Part shown: positions 17,923 through 25,252 of the stretch, piece after piece | Layout of the letters: every line of letters begins with the position of its first letter | Position numbering within the stretch: the stretch's first letter is position 1 | Assembly (NCBI GenBank): GCA_021818865.1 | Contig: JAKASX010000036.1 | Span: 1 to 33,592 of the forward strand | DNA length: 33,592 nt | Direction of reading: 5' to 3' | Source: Acidobacteriota bacterium | GTDB taxonomy: Bacteria; Acidobacteriota; Terriglobia; Acidiferrales; UBA7541 | Position numbers and translations under genes: made by a program | Notes under the pieces: model-generated | What the model was told of the DNA's origin: nothing | The model's input: the letters and a program-made list of their open reading frames with translations, nothing else | The model's database searches: none

Positions 17923-20900
17923 ATGGCCCAGGAGTTTGGCACAAAACAGCGGATCCTTCGTGGTTTCCTTTTCGTTTTCGTCTTTTTGGCGCTCGGCGCG
18001 ACGCTCTGGGCGCAGCAATTGGGCAAGGACACCCTTCACGGCATGAAGTGGCGCCTGATCGGTCCCTTCCGCGGCGGCCGAACGGAAGCCGTCACCGGCG
18101 TGCCCGGAACGAACACCTTCTATTTCGGCTCGGTCGCCGGCGGCGTCTGGAAATCGACCAACGCCGGCCTTTCCTGGACGCCGATTTTCGATAAGGAACC
18201 GATCGCCTCGATCGGCGCCGTCACCGTGGCGCCTTCCGATCCGAACGTCATCTACGTCGGCACGGGCGAGCCGTGCCTGCGCGCCGATATCACCTACGGC
18301 GACGGCATGTGGAAGTCCACCGACGCCGGAAAAACGTGGACGCACATCGGCCTCGACGAAACGCAACACATCGCCAAGGTCCTGGTCGACCCGCGCGATC
18401 CGAATCTCGTGCTCGTCGCCGCGCTCGGCGACGCGTTCGGACCGAACAGCCAGCGCGGCGTTTTCCGTTCCACAGACGGCGGCAAGACCTGGCAGAAGGT
18501 TCTCTACAAAGACGACAAGACCGGCGCGGTCGATCTCGTCTTCGATCCTCGCAATCCCCGCATCGTCTACGCCGCGCTCTACCAGGTGCTGCGCCAGCCC
18601 TGGACCTTCACCAGCGGCGGTCCCGGCAGCGGCATTTACAAATCCACCGACGAGGGCCTCACCTGGAAGCACATCACGGGGCACGGCCTGCCCGAAGGCG
18701 TGCTCGGAAAAATCGGCCTCGCCGTGGCCGCCAATGGCGAGCGCGTTTACGCCCTGATCGAAGCGAAAGAGGGCGGCCTTTACGTTTCCGACGACGCCGG
18801 TGAAAATTGGCACTTCGTCGACGGCAATCACCGCTTCCGGCAGCGCGCCTGGTATTTCACCCACATTTTCGCCGATCCGAAAAACACCGGCACCGTCTAC
18901 ATCCTCAACGTGAGCATGTTCCGCTCGATCGACGGCGGTCACCGCTGGGAAGTGATTCACGCGCCGCACGGCGATAATCACGATATGTGGATCGATCCGA
19001 CGAATCCCAACCGATTGATCGTCGGCAACGACGGCGGCGCGACGGTTTCGACCGACTGGGGAAAAACGTGGAGCACGCTCGACAATCAGCCGACCGGCCA
19101 GTTCTACCACGTTTCGGTGGACAATCGTTTCCCCTTCTACGTCTACGGCGCGCAGCAGGATAATTCCAGCGTTGCCATCGCCAGCGCCACCGCGCACGGC
19201 TACATCGGTCGCCAGGATTGGTACAACGTGGGCGGCGGCGAGAGCGGCTATGTCGTTCCCGACCCCAACGATCCCAACATCGTCTACGGTGGCACGTATT
19301 TCGGCATCCTCACCCGGTATAACCACAAGACCGAGCAGTCGCTCCTGATTTCGCCCTGGCCAGACGATCCCGACGGCCGGCCGGCTTCGGAGCAGAAGTA
19401 CCGCTTCACCTGGACGATGCCGTTCATGATTTCGCCGTACGACTCGAACCACATCTATTTCGCCTCCCAGGTGCTTTTCAAATCCATCAACCGCGGCATG
19501 AGTTGGACCGTGATCAGCCCCGACCTCTCGCGCAACGACAAATCGAAGCAGGGGCCGTCGGGCGGACCGATTACGAAAGATCAGGCGAGCGCCGAATATT
19601 ACGATCTGATCTACACCGTCGCCGAATCTCCGATATCGCGGGGATTGATCTGGGCCGGGACCGACGACGGACTCGTCTGGATCACCCGCGACGGCGGTGC
19701 CCATTGGGAAAACGTCACGCCCAAGGACCTGCCCGCGTGGAGCAAAGTCAGCCTGATCGACGCCTCGCCGGAAAACGCGGGAACGGCTTACGTCGCCGTC
19801 ACGCGCATGAAAAATGACGACTTGCGTCCCTACGCTTGGAAAACAACCGATTACGGCAAGACCTGGACTCCGATCACCAACGGACTCCCGGTCGGCGCCG
19901 TGGTCCGCGCCGTGCGCGAAGATCCCAAGCAGCCCGGCCTGCTCTTCGCCGGCACCGAACTCGGCGTCTACGTCTCCTTCAACGACGGCGGACTCTGGCA
20001 GCCGCTGAAGATGAATCTGCCGACCGTTCCGGTGCGCGACCTCGCGATCAAGGACAACGATCTGGTCATCGCCACGCACGGCCGCGCCTTCTGGATCCTC
20101 GACGACATCACCCCGCTGCGCCAGCTCACTGCGGCCACGCTCGACGAACCAGTGCATCTGTTCAAGCCCGCCCCGGCCGTGCGCTTCCGCGCGCCCAGTT
20201 TCTCCTTCGGTGGACCCAACGTCGGCAAGAACCCGCCGATCGGCGCGATCGTTGATTACTACCTGAAGGAAAAACCCAAGGGCCTCATAAAGCTCGATAT
20301 CCTCGATTCGGAAGGAAACGTGATTCGCTCGTTCACCAGCGCCAAGAAGACACCGCCCCTGTGCGAGCCGGATTTCCCCGCGCCGATGTCCCATCCCGGC
20401 CTGCCCGATTCGCCGGGCTTGAATCGCTTCGTTTGGAACATGCGCTACAAAAAGCCGATCCCGGTGCCCTGCGCCGTTTACGACGAGGGTGGTCCGCTCG
20501 GCGCGATGGCGCTCCCGGGCGCTTACCAGGTGCGGCTCACCGTCAATGGCCAAACCTACACCGCGCCCATCCAGATTGTTCCCGATCCGCGCGTGAAGGC
20601 GACCCAAGCCGACCTGGCCAAGCAGTTCGACCTGATGCAGAAACTCAACGTGCTCATGCAGCAGGATCACGTCACCGTGCTCGAAATCCGCGACGTCAAT
20701 CGCCAACTCGCCGCTCTGAAACAGCGCCTAACCGGCGAACCGAAGAACGCGCCGATCGTTGCCGAAATCAAAGGCGTCGAGCAGAAAGCGCTAGCGGTCG
20801 AGGGCGAACTGATTCAATCGAAAGCAACCGCCAGCGAGGACATGCTCAACTATCCGATCGAGCTCAATAGCAAACTCGGCTACCTGATCAACGGCGTGGA

Positions 20901-21093
20901 TAGCGCCGATTCCGCGCCGCCCGTGCAGGACGGCCAGCTCTACGAAGTCTATAAACAGCAACTCGACGGCTGGGTTGCGAAATGGCAGGCGATCGTTTCC
21001 ACCGACCTCGCCAATTTGAACAAAAAGATGCGCCAGGAAAATATCCCGATCGTGGCGCCGCGCCCGGTGGGCCAGCCGAACGCGGCGCTCTGA
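17923..21093 (+). CDS. Secreted VPS10/sortilin-like BNR-repeat protein
   Basis: The 1056-residue protein has a signal peptide (hydrophobic segment 12-28, likely cleavage after LWA at 30). Residues about 40-750 contain eleven Asp-box (BNR) motifs of the type S-x-D-x-G-x-T-W, such as WKSTNAGLSW, WKSTDAGKTW, FRSTDGGKTW, YKSTDEGLTW, YVSDDAGENW, FRSIDGGHRW, TVSTDWGKTW, FKSINRGMSW, WITRDGGAHW, WKTTDYGKTW and YVSFNDGGLW. These mark multi-bladed beta-propellers of the sortilin/sialidase type. A C-terminal part (about 770-1056) has a beta domain then helical, glutamine-rich sequence. Such proteins are often labelled glycosyl hydrolases, but no sialidase catalytic set is evident; ligand binding is as likely. 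GGAGG at 17913-17917 is 5 nt before ATG 17923, and TACAAT (17889-17894) is a possible -10. Confidence 0.9.
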   Translation: MAQEFGTKQRILRGFLFVFVFLALGATLWAQQLGKDTLHGMKWRLIGPFRGGRTEAVTGVPGTNTFYFGSVAGGVWKSTNAGLSWTPIFDKEPIASIGAVTVAPSDPNVIYVGTGEPCLRADITYGDGMWKSTDAGKTWTHIGLDETQHIAKVLVDPRDPNLVLVAALGDAFGPNSQRGVFRSTDGGKTWQKVLYKDDKTGAVDLVFDPRNPRIVYAALYQVLRQPWTFTSGGPGSGIYKSTDEGLTWKHITGHGLPEGVLGKIGLAVAANGERVYALIEAKEGGLYVSDDAGENWHFVDGNHRFRQRAWYFTHIFADPKNTGTVYILNVSMFRSIDGGHRWEVIHAPHGDNHDMWIDPTNPNRLIVGNDGGATVSTDWGKTWSTLDNQPTGQFYHVSVDNRFPFYVYGAQQDNSSVAIASATAHGYIGRQDWYNVGGGESGYVVPDPNDPNIVYGGTYFGILTRYNHKTEQSLLISPWPDDPDGRPASEQKYRFTWTMPFMISPYDSNHIYFASQVLFKSINRGMSWTVISPDLSRNDKSKQGPSGGPITKDQASAEYYDLIYTVAESPISRGLIWAGTDDGLVWITRDGGAHWENVTPKDLPAWSKVSLIDASPENAGTAYVAVTRMKNDDLRPYAWKTTDYGKTWTPITNGLPVGAVVRAVREDPKQPGLLFAGTELGVYVSFNDGGLWQPLKMNLPTVPVRDLAIKDNDLVIATHGRAFWILDDITPLRQLTAATLDEPVHLFKPAPAVRFRAPSFSFGGPNVGKNPPIGAIVDYYLKEKPKGLIKLDILDSEGNVIRSFTSAKKTPPLCEPDFPAPMSHPGLPDSPGLNRFVWNMRYKKPIPVPCAVYDEGGPLGAMALPGAYQVRLTVNGQTYTAPIQIVPDPRVKATQADLAKQFDLMQKLNVLMQQDHVTVLEIRDVNRQLAALKQRLTGEPKNAPIVAEIKGVEQKALAVEGELIQSKATASEDMLNYPIELNSKLGYLINGVDSADSAPPVQDGQLYEVYKQQLDGWVAKWQAIVSTDLANLNKKMRQENIPIVAPRPVGQPNAAL

Positions 21094-21130
21094 TCCCGCG
21101 CTTTCTGGCCTGACGCTCACCCGAGCGCTC

Positions 21131-21170
21131 CGGCTCGCGCGAATGCGTGAACGCGCGACGGCGCGAGCCG
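21131..21170. terminator. Strong compound hairpin after the BNR gene
   Basis: CGGCTCGCGC (21131-21140) pairs perfectly with GCGCGAGCCG (21161-21170), a 10-bp stem. Its 20-nt loop contains a second small stem, GCGT (21145-21148) with ACGC (21151-21154). It lies in the 111-nt gap between two same-strand genes. Lack of a U-tract means it may be a transcript-end stabiliser or a site of another kind rather than a classic terminator. Confidence 0.45.
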
Positions 21171-21204
21171 CGGACGGCGTGGCGCGACGCAGCAGGCGGG
21201 TGCG

Positions 21205-22074
21205 ATGAGCGATTTCGGTTCCGGACTGCGCTCCATCAGCGACACCGCGCATTGGGTCGCCTATTACCGCGCGATGGAAAGCGAGCGGCCCGACGCGCTG
21301 TTTCGCGATCCTTACGCGCGACTCCTGGCGGGTGAGCGGGGCGAGCGCGCCGTCAAATCGCTGCGCCGTGGAAAATCCTCGGCGTGGTCCATGATCGTTC
21401 GCACCGCGCTCTTCGACGAAATCATCGTCCGGTGCGTTCAGCAGGAATCGGTCGGCCTGGTGCTGAATCTCGCCGCGGGACTCGACACCAGACCCTACCG
21501 TCTGCCCCTCCCGGCGTCCCTCGAATGGGTGGAAGCGGATCTGCCTGCCATTCTTTCCTATAAACGTGAAATCCTGAAAAACGAAAAGCCCGTCTGCAAA
21601 CTCGATCGCGTGGAGATCGATCTTCGGGAGAACGACGCGCGACGCCGGCTATTCGCGCGTCTCGCTGAACGGTCGCGGGGCGCTCTCGCAATGACGGAAG
21701 GTCTGTTGGTTTATCTCGATCCGGAAGATGTGCGCGGCCTGGCGCGCGATCTGCACGAGGCCCAGTCGTTCCGTTTCTGGCTCACCGATCTTGCCTCACC
21801 CAAAGTGATTCGCATCATGAATCGCTCTTGGGGCAGGCAGATTCGCGCCGCCGGCGCCGCCTTTCGATTCGCACCGGCACAGGGCAGCGAGTTTTTCCGG
21901 CCGCTCGGCTGGCGGGAAGCGGAATTCCGCGATTTTCTCGCCGAATCGCGACGCCTGAATCGCCTTATGCCTATGGATCGGCTGCTGCGTTTCTGGGAAA
22001 AGGTCATGCCTCGCCGCACTGCCACGCGAATGCGCGAATGGCGTTCCGGAGCGGTGCTGCTCGAGAGAACCTAA
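21205..22074 (+). CDS. LCMT/PPM1-family SAM-dependent methyltransferase
   Basis: The 289-residue protein belongs to the leucine carboxyl methyltransferase-like family of class I SAM methyltransferases. It shows the family N-terminal SDTAHWVAYYRAMESERPDA block (about 12-31) with the FRDPYARLL motif, the SAM-binding VLNLAAGLDTRPYRL (86-100), and EGLLVYLDPEDV further on. Bacterial members act on small molecules or polyketides, and the substrate cannot be inferred. ATG 21205 is supported by protein start homology; the upstream ribosome-binding site is weak. It stands alone between a stem-loop and a gene-free stretch, so it is probably monocistronic or read through from the BNR gene. Confidence 0.9.
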   Translation: MSDFGSGLRSISDTAHWVAYYRAMESERPDALFRDPYARLLAGERGERAVKSLRRGKSSAWSMIVRTALFDEIIVRCVQQESVGLVLNLAAGLDTRPYRLPLPASLEWVEADLPAILSYKREILKNEKPVCKLDRVEIDLRENDARRRLFARLAERSRGALAMTEGLLVYLDPEDVRGLARDLHEAQSFRFWLTDLASPKVIRIMNRSWGRQIRAAGAAFRFAPAQGSEFFRPLGWREAEFRDFLAESRRLNRLMPMDRLLRFWEKVMPRRTATRMREWRSGAVLLERT

Positions 22075-22412
22075 ACGAACTAAGGTTTTCCGGCCGATGG
22101 GCGACCGGCCGGCGCGTCCACGGCGAAGCGCGCCGACCGGCCAAAGGGAGGCCGGGGAATCGCTTTTGGGGGCGGGTGATCCGGTTGGTGGGCGGCTCGC
22201 TAACCCCGACTCTGCTCGCTGGCGTCGTGCGCGCCGTACCGGTCCGGAATGCAGCGACTCCCCGGATTGCCGCACCGGGCCTCGGGCGGGTAGGCCTCGG
22301 GCGGAACTCTTCAATCTGAAAACCGGAATCTTTGCTCTCCCGGCCGTTCCTCCCGCGTCTCGGACCCAGCCGGGTAACCGCTAAGGATGGTTGAAGTTTG
22401 AAGTTGTTGCGG

Positions 22413-22445
22413 GGGCGCGGCGGGCATTCCGCCCGACTCGCGCCC
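22413..22445. other. Nested stem-loop inside the gene-free stretch
   Basis: The outer stem GGGCGCG (22413-22419) pairs perfectly with CGCGCCC (22439-22445). Inside it GCGG (22420-22423) pairs with CCGC (22429-22432) around a GCATT loop, leaving a 6-nt bulge on one side. It is the most stable-looking structure in the stretch. Confidence 0.45.
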
Positions 22446-22662
22446 TCGCCGTAAGGCCGGCTCGAAGTCCCTCTTCCTTCAGGGTCCTTCGCATTCTCTC
22501 CCTGTGGCCATCTTCCCAAATCCGAGCGCGCTCTTGCCTCGGAAGAGCCACGGGAGGGGAGCGGCCGGCCGGGTCTGTCTCCGGGACCTCACCCTCTTAC
22601 TTCTTGCGAAGCAGCATAGGCGGAGGCGGAAGTTCTAAAAAGTAGATAATCGTTTGAAACCT

Positions 22663-22679
22663 CTTAGATTTTTGCTAAG
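22663..22679 (+). promoter_or_regulatory. Putative LysR-type operator (T-N11-A dyad)
   Basis: CTTAG (22663-22667) and CTAAG (22675-22679) are inverted around 7 nt, giving the T-N11-A form typical of LysR-family binding sites. It ends 14 nt before ATG 22694 and lies next to a TTGAAA element (22654-22659), suitable for autoregulation of the LysR gene. Confidence 0.4.
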
Positions 22680-22693
22680 CTGGAAACAACCCC

Positions 22694-23590
22694 ATGGACT
22701 GGCTGAATTATCATCACCTCTACTATTTCTGGACCGTCGCCCGCACCGGCAGCGTGACGAAAGCTTCGGCCGAACTTCTCCTCGCCCCGCCCACCGTCAG
22801 CGCGCAGATCAAGCGCCTCGAAGACAGCCTTGGCGAACGTCTCTTCGAGCGCTCCGGACGCCGGCTCGTCCTCACCGAAGCCGGCCAACTGGCGCTGCGT
22901 TATGCCGAGGAAATTTTCTCCACCGGCCGCGAGATGCAGGACGCGCTGAAAGGCCGTCCCACCGGCCGGCCGTCGAAGCTGCTCGTGGGCATCGCAGACG
23001 TTTTGCCGAAAAACATCGTGCACCGCATGCTCGAGCCCGCCTTTCATCTGAACGAGCCGGTGCAGTTGATTTGCCGGGAAGACCCTCCCGATCGCCTGCT
23101 TGCCGATCTGGCGACGCAGGGGATGGATTTAATTCTCACCGATTCGCCGATGAGTCCGGCGATGCGCGTGCGCGCCTTCAATCATCTGCTCGGCGAATGC
23201 GGTATCGGATTTTACGGCGCGCAGCGCCTCGTCTCACGCTACCGCCGCGGATTTCCGCGCTCGCTCGACGGCGCGCCCGTCCTGCTCCCCACCGAAAGCG
23301 CTTCGTTGCGCGCCGAGCTCGATCAGTGGTTCCAGGAAAGAGGCGTGCGCCCGTACGTCGTGGGCGAATTCGATGATTTCAGCCTGCTGCGCACCTTCGC
23401 CGAAAAGGGACTCGGCGTTTTCGCCTCGCCGCTCGTGCTCGACGCCGAAATGCGCCGCTCTCATCTCGGACGCCTGGGCCGGGTCGAGCCGATTCGCGCT
23501 CGTTTCTACGGCATTTCAGTGGAAAAGAAAATCAAGAATCCCGCCGTCGTTGCCATCTGCGAAACGGCCCGGCAGGAACTTTTCGCTTAG
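22694..23590 (+). CDS. NhaR-like LysR-family transcription regulator
   Basis: The 298-residue protein is a LysR-type regulator: an N-terminal winged helix-turn-helix (about 4-63, with SVTKASAELLLAPPTVSAQIKRLEDSLGE containing the recognition helix) and a periplasmic-binding-protein-like effector domain (about 95-295). The opening NYHHLYYFWTVARTGSV closely resembles E. coli NhaR, an activator responding to Na+ and pH. No nhaA antiporter gene is present in the window, so the target is unknown. ATG 22694 follows a weak GGAAA 8-12 nt upstream and a dyad that may be its own operator. Its stop codon touches the stop codon of the convergent EVE gene. Confidence 0.9.
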   Translation: MDWLNYHHLYYFWTVARTGSVTKASAELLLAPPTVSAQIKRLEDSLGERLFERSGRRLVLTEAGQLALRYAEEIFSTGREMQDALKGRPTGRPSKLLVGIADVLPKNIVHRMLEPAFHLNEPVQLICREDPPDRLLADLATQGMDLILTDSPMSPAMRVRAFNHLLGECGIGFYGAQRLVSRYRRGFPRSLDGAPVLLPTESASLRAELDQWFQERGVRPYVVGEFDDFSLLRTFAEKGLGVFASPLVLDAEMRRSHLGRLGRVEPIRARFYGISVEKKIKNPAVVAICETARQELFA

Positions 23591-24046
23591 CTACGGCAGC
23601 GGCATGCCCGGCGACGGAACGATCCCGCCCATCCGCAAAACCTCCCGGTATTCCGATTCGGTCACCGGGGAAATCGGCAAACGAGGATTCCTCAGAAATT
23701 TCATGTGCCGCAAGAGCGGGTTCAGCTTGATATCCGCCAGCCGCACCGGGTGCGGCAGTCGTTCCACCGCGCGAAGGTCGATGATCATCGCCTTCCCCTC
23801 CGGATCTCCAGGATCCACATAAGGGTCCCGCGTCACCTCCGCCAGCGCGTACACCCATCGGTCCGGCGTGCCGTGATAGGCCAGCACGCGGTCTCCGCGC
23901 CGCAACTGTTTCACCAGCCGCTTCACCGCCGGCCGGGAGCCCGCGCCGCGCCACATCTCCTTGCCTTTCACAAACAAGGTGTCCCAGTGGTATTGACGCG
24001 GGTCCGAAACCAGAATCCAATAGCGCCGCTCGACTGTCGGTTCCAT
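23591..24046 (-). CDS. EVE-domain protein
   Basis: The 151-residue protein is a single EVE (PUA-like) domain: RYWILVSDP at the start, YHWDTLFVKGKEMWRG, RRGDRVLAYHG, VYALAEVTRDPYVDP and a C-terminal PISPVTESEYREVLRMGG. EVE domains bind modified bases in nucleic acids and occur alone or fused to restriction enzymes; the ligand here is unknown. ATG 24046 has GGAG 5 nt upstream, whereas the neighbouring in-frame TTG at 24049 is less likely. A TATAGT -10-like element (24067-24072, minus strand) lies just upstream, without a clear -35. No restriction or modification genes are near. Its stop directly abuts that of the LysR gene with no spacer. Confidence 0.9.
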   Translation of the reverse strand: MEPTVERRYWILVSDPRQYHWDTLFVKGKEMWRGAGSRPAVKRLVKQLRRGDRVLAYHGTPDRWVYALAEVTRDPYVDPGDPEGKAMIIDLRAVERLPHPVRLADIKLNPLLRHMKFLRNPRLPISPVTESEYREVLRMGGIVPSPGMPLP

Positions 24047-24142
24047 CAAGGCTCCGTGCCTGGCGGACTATACACGCTCTTGAACCGCGGGGAAAGCCAA
24101 TCGGTGCAACTTTTTACGCTTTAGGCGACGAAAAAGCGAATA

Positions 24143-24163
24143 GCGGCCGCGCCACCCGGCCGC
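24143..24163 (-). terminator. Putative terminator of the Rieske gene
   Basis: GCGGCCG (24143-24149) and CGGCCGC (24157-24163) form a perfect 7-bp stem with a 7-nt loop. Read on the minus strand it comes 12 nt after the Rieske stop and is followed by TATTCGCTTTTT, a late U-rich tract. It would also separate the Rieske transcript from the EVE gene on the same strand. Confidence 0.5.
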
Positions 24164-24175
24164 ATGGCCCTCCGC

Positions 24176-24481
24176 TTACCCCAAATTCACCCAGATCTCG
24201 TCCCCGCGGATTTCCGCCGGAAACGTGGCCAGTTGCATGGACGGATTGAAAGTGACGTGCCCCGTGGTCACGTCGTACTGCCAGCCGTGCCATGGGCAGG
24301 TGACCACGTTGCCCACCAGTCCCCCTTGTCCGAGCGGACCGCCCCGATGCAGGCACGCGTTATCCACCGCGTAGATTTTGCCCTCGACGTTGGCCACGGC
24401 GATCGTCCGGTCGCCCACGCGCACTTCGTGGATGCTGCCGGGCGGGATTCGCTCGAGTTTTTCTGCGCACACAAACGCCAT
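24176..24481 (-). CDS. Rieske-type [2Fe-2S] ferredoxin
   Basis: The 101-residue protein is a small soluble Rieske ferredoxin of the NirD/biphenyl-dioxygenase-ferredoxin type. The iron-sulfur ligands are Cys43 and His45 in CLHRGGPLG and Cys62 and His65 in CPWHGW. There is no signal peptide, so it is cytoplasmic. It would carry single electrons to an oxygenase or reductase, but no partner is encoded nearby. ATG 24481 gives the standard start just before the first beta strand; longer frames upstream are antisense shadow. A strong promoter (24538-24567) and a hairpin terminator bracket it, suggesting a single-gene transcript. An IS200-type element begins about 35 nt upstream of the promoter. Confidence 0.92.
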   Translation of the reverse strand: MAFVCAEKLERIPPGSIHEVRVGDRTIAVANVEGKIYAVDNACLHRGGPLGQGGLVGNVVTCPWHGWQYDVTTGHVTFNPSMQLATFPAEIRGDEIWVNLG

Positions 24482-24537
24482 GGGCTCTGGCCCCTTCGAC
24501 GAAACGGCCGTCGGAAAATTCCGCGAAAAGTGGGGCG

Positions 24538-24567
24538 AGTATAGGCCGCCGGCCCAAGACGCGTCAA
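24538..24567 (-). promoter_or_regulatory. Strong putative promoter of the Rieske gene
   Basis: On the minus strand TTGACG (24562-24567) and TATACT (24538-24543) are 18 nt apart, each matching 5/6 of the sigma-70 consensus. The transcript would start near 24531, leaving a leader of about 50 nt. This is the best sigma-70 match in the window. Confidence 0.6.
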
Positions 24568-24614
24568 ATCGAAGGCAGCGGCACGGTAGGACGCTAACCG
24601 CCTCACAGGAGGTC

Positions 24615-24631
24615 CCCCGGCTCGGCCGGGG
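24615..24631 (+). repeat. Left-end hairpin of the IS200-type element
   Basis: CCCCGGC (24615-24621) pairs with GCCGGGG (24625-24631) around TCG. It closely resembles the right-end hairpin, as expected for paired TnpA recognition structures. Confidence 0.75.
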
Positions 24632-24661
24632 TGGCAGTAGCGGTTTGACAATTCCGGCAGT

Positions 24662-24720
24662 CCATCGCGGAGACTCCTTGACGTGAGCCGCCAAAGCGCA
24701 CGAAAAGGAGTCCGCGATGG
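24662..24720 (+). promoter_or_regulatory. Inverted repeat sequestering the tnpA ribosome-binding site
   Basis: CCATCGCGGAGACTCCTT (24662-24679) is complementary to AAGGAGTCCGCGATGG (24705-24720) except for a 2-nt bulge. The right arm contains the Shine-Dalgarno AAGGAG (24705-24710) and the ATG (24717-24719). In mRNA the stem would block translation, as is known for IS200 tnpA. Confidence 0.75.
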
Positions 24721-25145
24721 AAGAAAGGGAAAGCCTAAACCACACGAAATGGGAGTGCAAATATCACGTGGTGTTTATCCCGGAGTGTCGCCGCAAGACG
24801 CTGTACAAAGAACTGCGGCGGTATTTGGGAGAGGTGTTCCGGCGATTGGCCGAGCAGAAGGAGAGCCGGATCGAAGAGGGACACTTGATGCCGGACCACG
24901 TGCACATGATGATCGCGATTCCGCCCAAGCACGCGGTCTCGCAGGTAATCGGGTACATCAAGGGCAAGAGCGCGATCCACTTGGCGCGGGTGTATGGGGA
25001 GCGGAAGCGGAATTTCGTGGGCCAACACTTCTGGGCGCGAGGGTTCTTCGTGTCCACGGTGGGGAGGGACGAAGCCGTGGTGCGCGAGTACATTCGGAGG
25101 CAGGAGGAAGAGGACAAGCGGCTGGATCAGATGGGGCTTTGGTGA
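24717..25145 (+). CDS. tnpA: IS200-type Y1 HUH transposase TnpA
   Basis: The 142-residue enzyme cuts and joins single-stranded DNA at the element ends through a phosphotyrosine link. The HUH metal site is His61-Val-His63 within HLMPDHVHMMIAIP, the likely nucleophile is Tyr125 in VVREYIRRQEEED, and HFWARGFFVSTVG (104-116) is a strong family signature. Family length is about 130-155, so it looks complete. The start ATG 24717 has AAGGAG 6 nt upstream, but both lie in an inverted repeat that would repress translation. A perfect TTGACA at 24645-24650 lacks a good -10 partner, so transcription is likely weak too. Confidence 0.97.
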   Translation: MEERESLNHTKWECKYHVVFIPECRRKTLYKELRRYLGEVFRRLAEQKESRIEEGHLMPDHVHMMIAIPPKHAVSQVIGYIKGKSAIHLARVYGERKRNFVGQHFWARGFFVSTVGRDEAVVREYIRRQEEEDKRLDQMGLW

Positions 25146-25229
25146 GGGGCCACCGTCCGGGTGGCTCGAGCAAGGCGGGGCCGCGTTAGCGACCCCGAAT
25201 AGCCGCTTTGAGCGGCTCACATCCTAAAG
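25146..25229 (+). repeat. Hairpin-rich 3' region of the IS200-type element
   Basis: Between the tnpA stop and the right-end hairpin there are two further small stems: GCCACC/GGTGGC (about 25150-25166) and AGCCGC-TTTGA-GCGGCT (25201-25216). No ORF is present. They may be part of the right-end DNA structure. Confidence 0.4.
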
Positions 25230-25248
25230 CCCCCGGCTTTGCCGGGGG
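25230..25248 (+). repeat. Right-end hairpin of the IS200-type element
   Basis: CCCCCGGC (25230-25237) pairs perfectly with GCCGGGGG (25241-25248) around TTT. The stop codon of the convergent protease gene is only 5 nt beyond. Confidence 0.75.
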
Positions 25249-25252
25249 ATAC

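Larger units (their letters stand above)
22075..22693. other. 620-nt gene-free stretch rich in inverted repeats
   Basis: No plausible protein is encoded on either strand; the open frames are Arg/Pro/Ser-rich. It contains a 14-position imperfect stem just after the methyltransferase stop (22103-22116 with 22129-22142, two mismatches), a 12-nt direct repeat GGCCTCGGGCGG (22278-22289 and 22293-22304), a pairing CCCGGC/GCCGGG (22339-22344 with 22369-22374), a tandem TTGAAGT repeat (about 22391-22404), a nested hairpin (22413-22419 with 22439-22445) and a stem GCTCTT/AAGAGC (22530-22535 with 22543-22548). The last 40 nt hold regulatory DNA for the LysR gene. It could be a structured RNA, a dispersed repeat or decayed DNA. 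Confidence 0.5.

Noticed and set aside
17857-20706. A 949-codon open frame antisense to the BNR gene
   Set aside because: It mirrors the sense gene, with no recognisable domain, and has no ribosome-binding site.
22400-22480. A tRNA-like fold around GGCTCGAAGTCCC
   Set aside because: The T-loop resemblance is partial and no acceptor or anticodon stem could be fitted.
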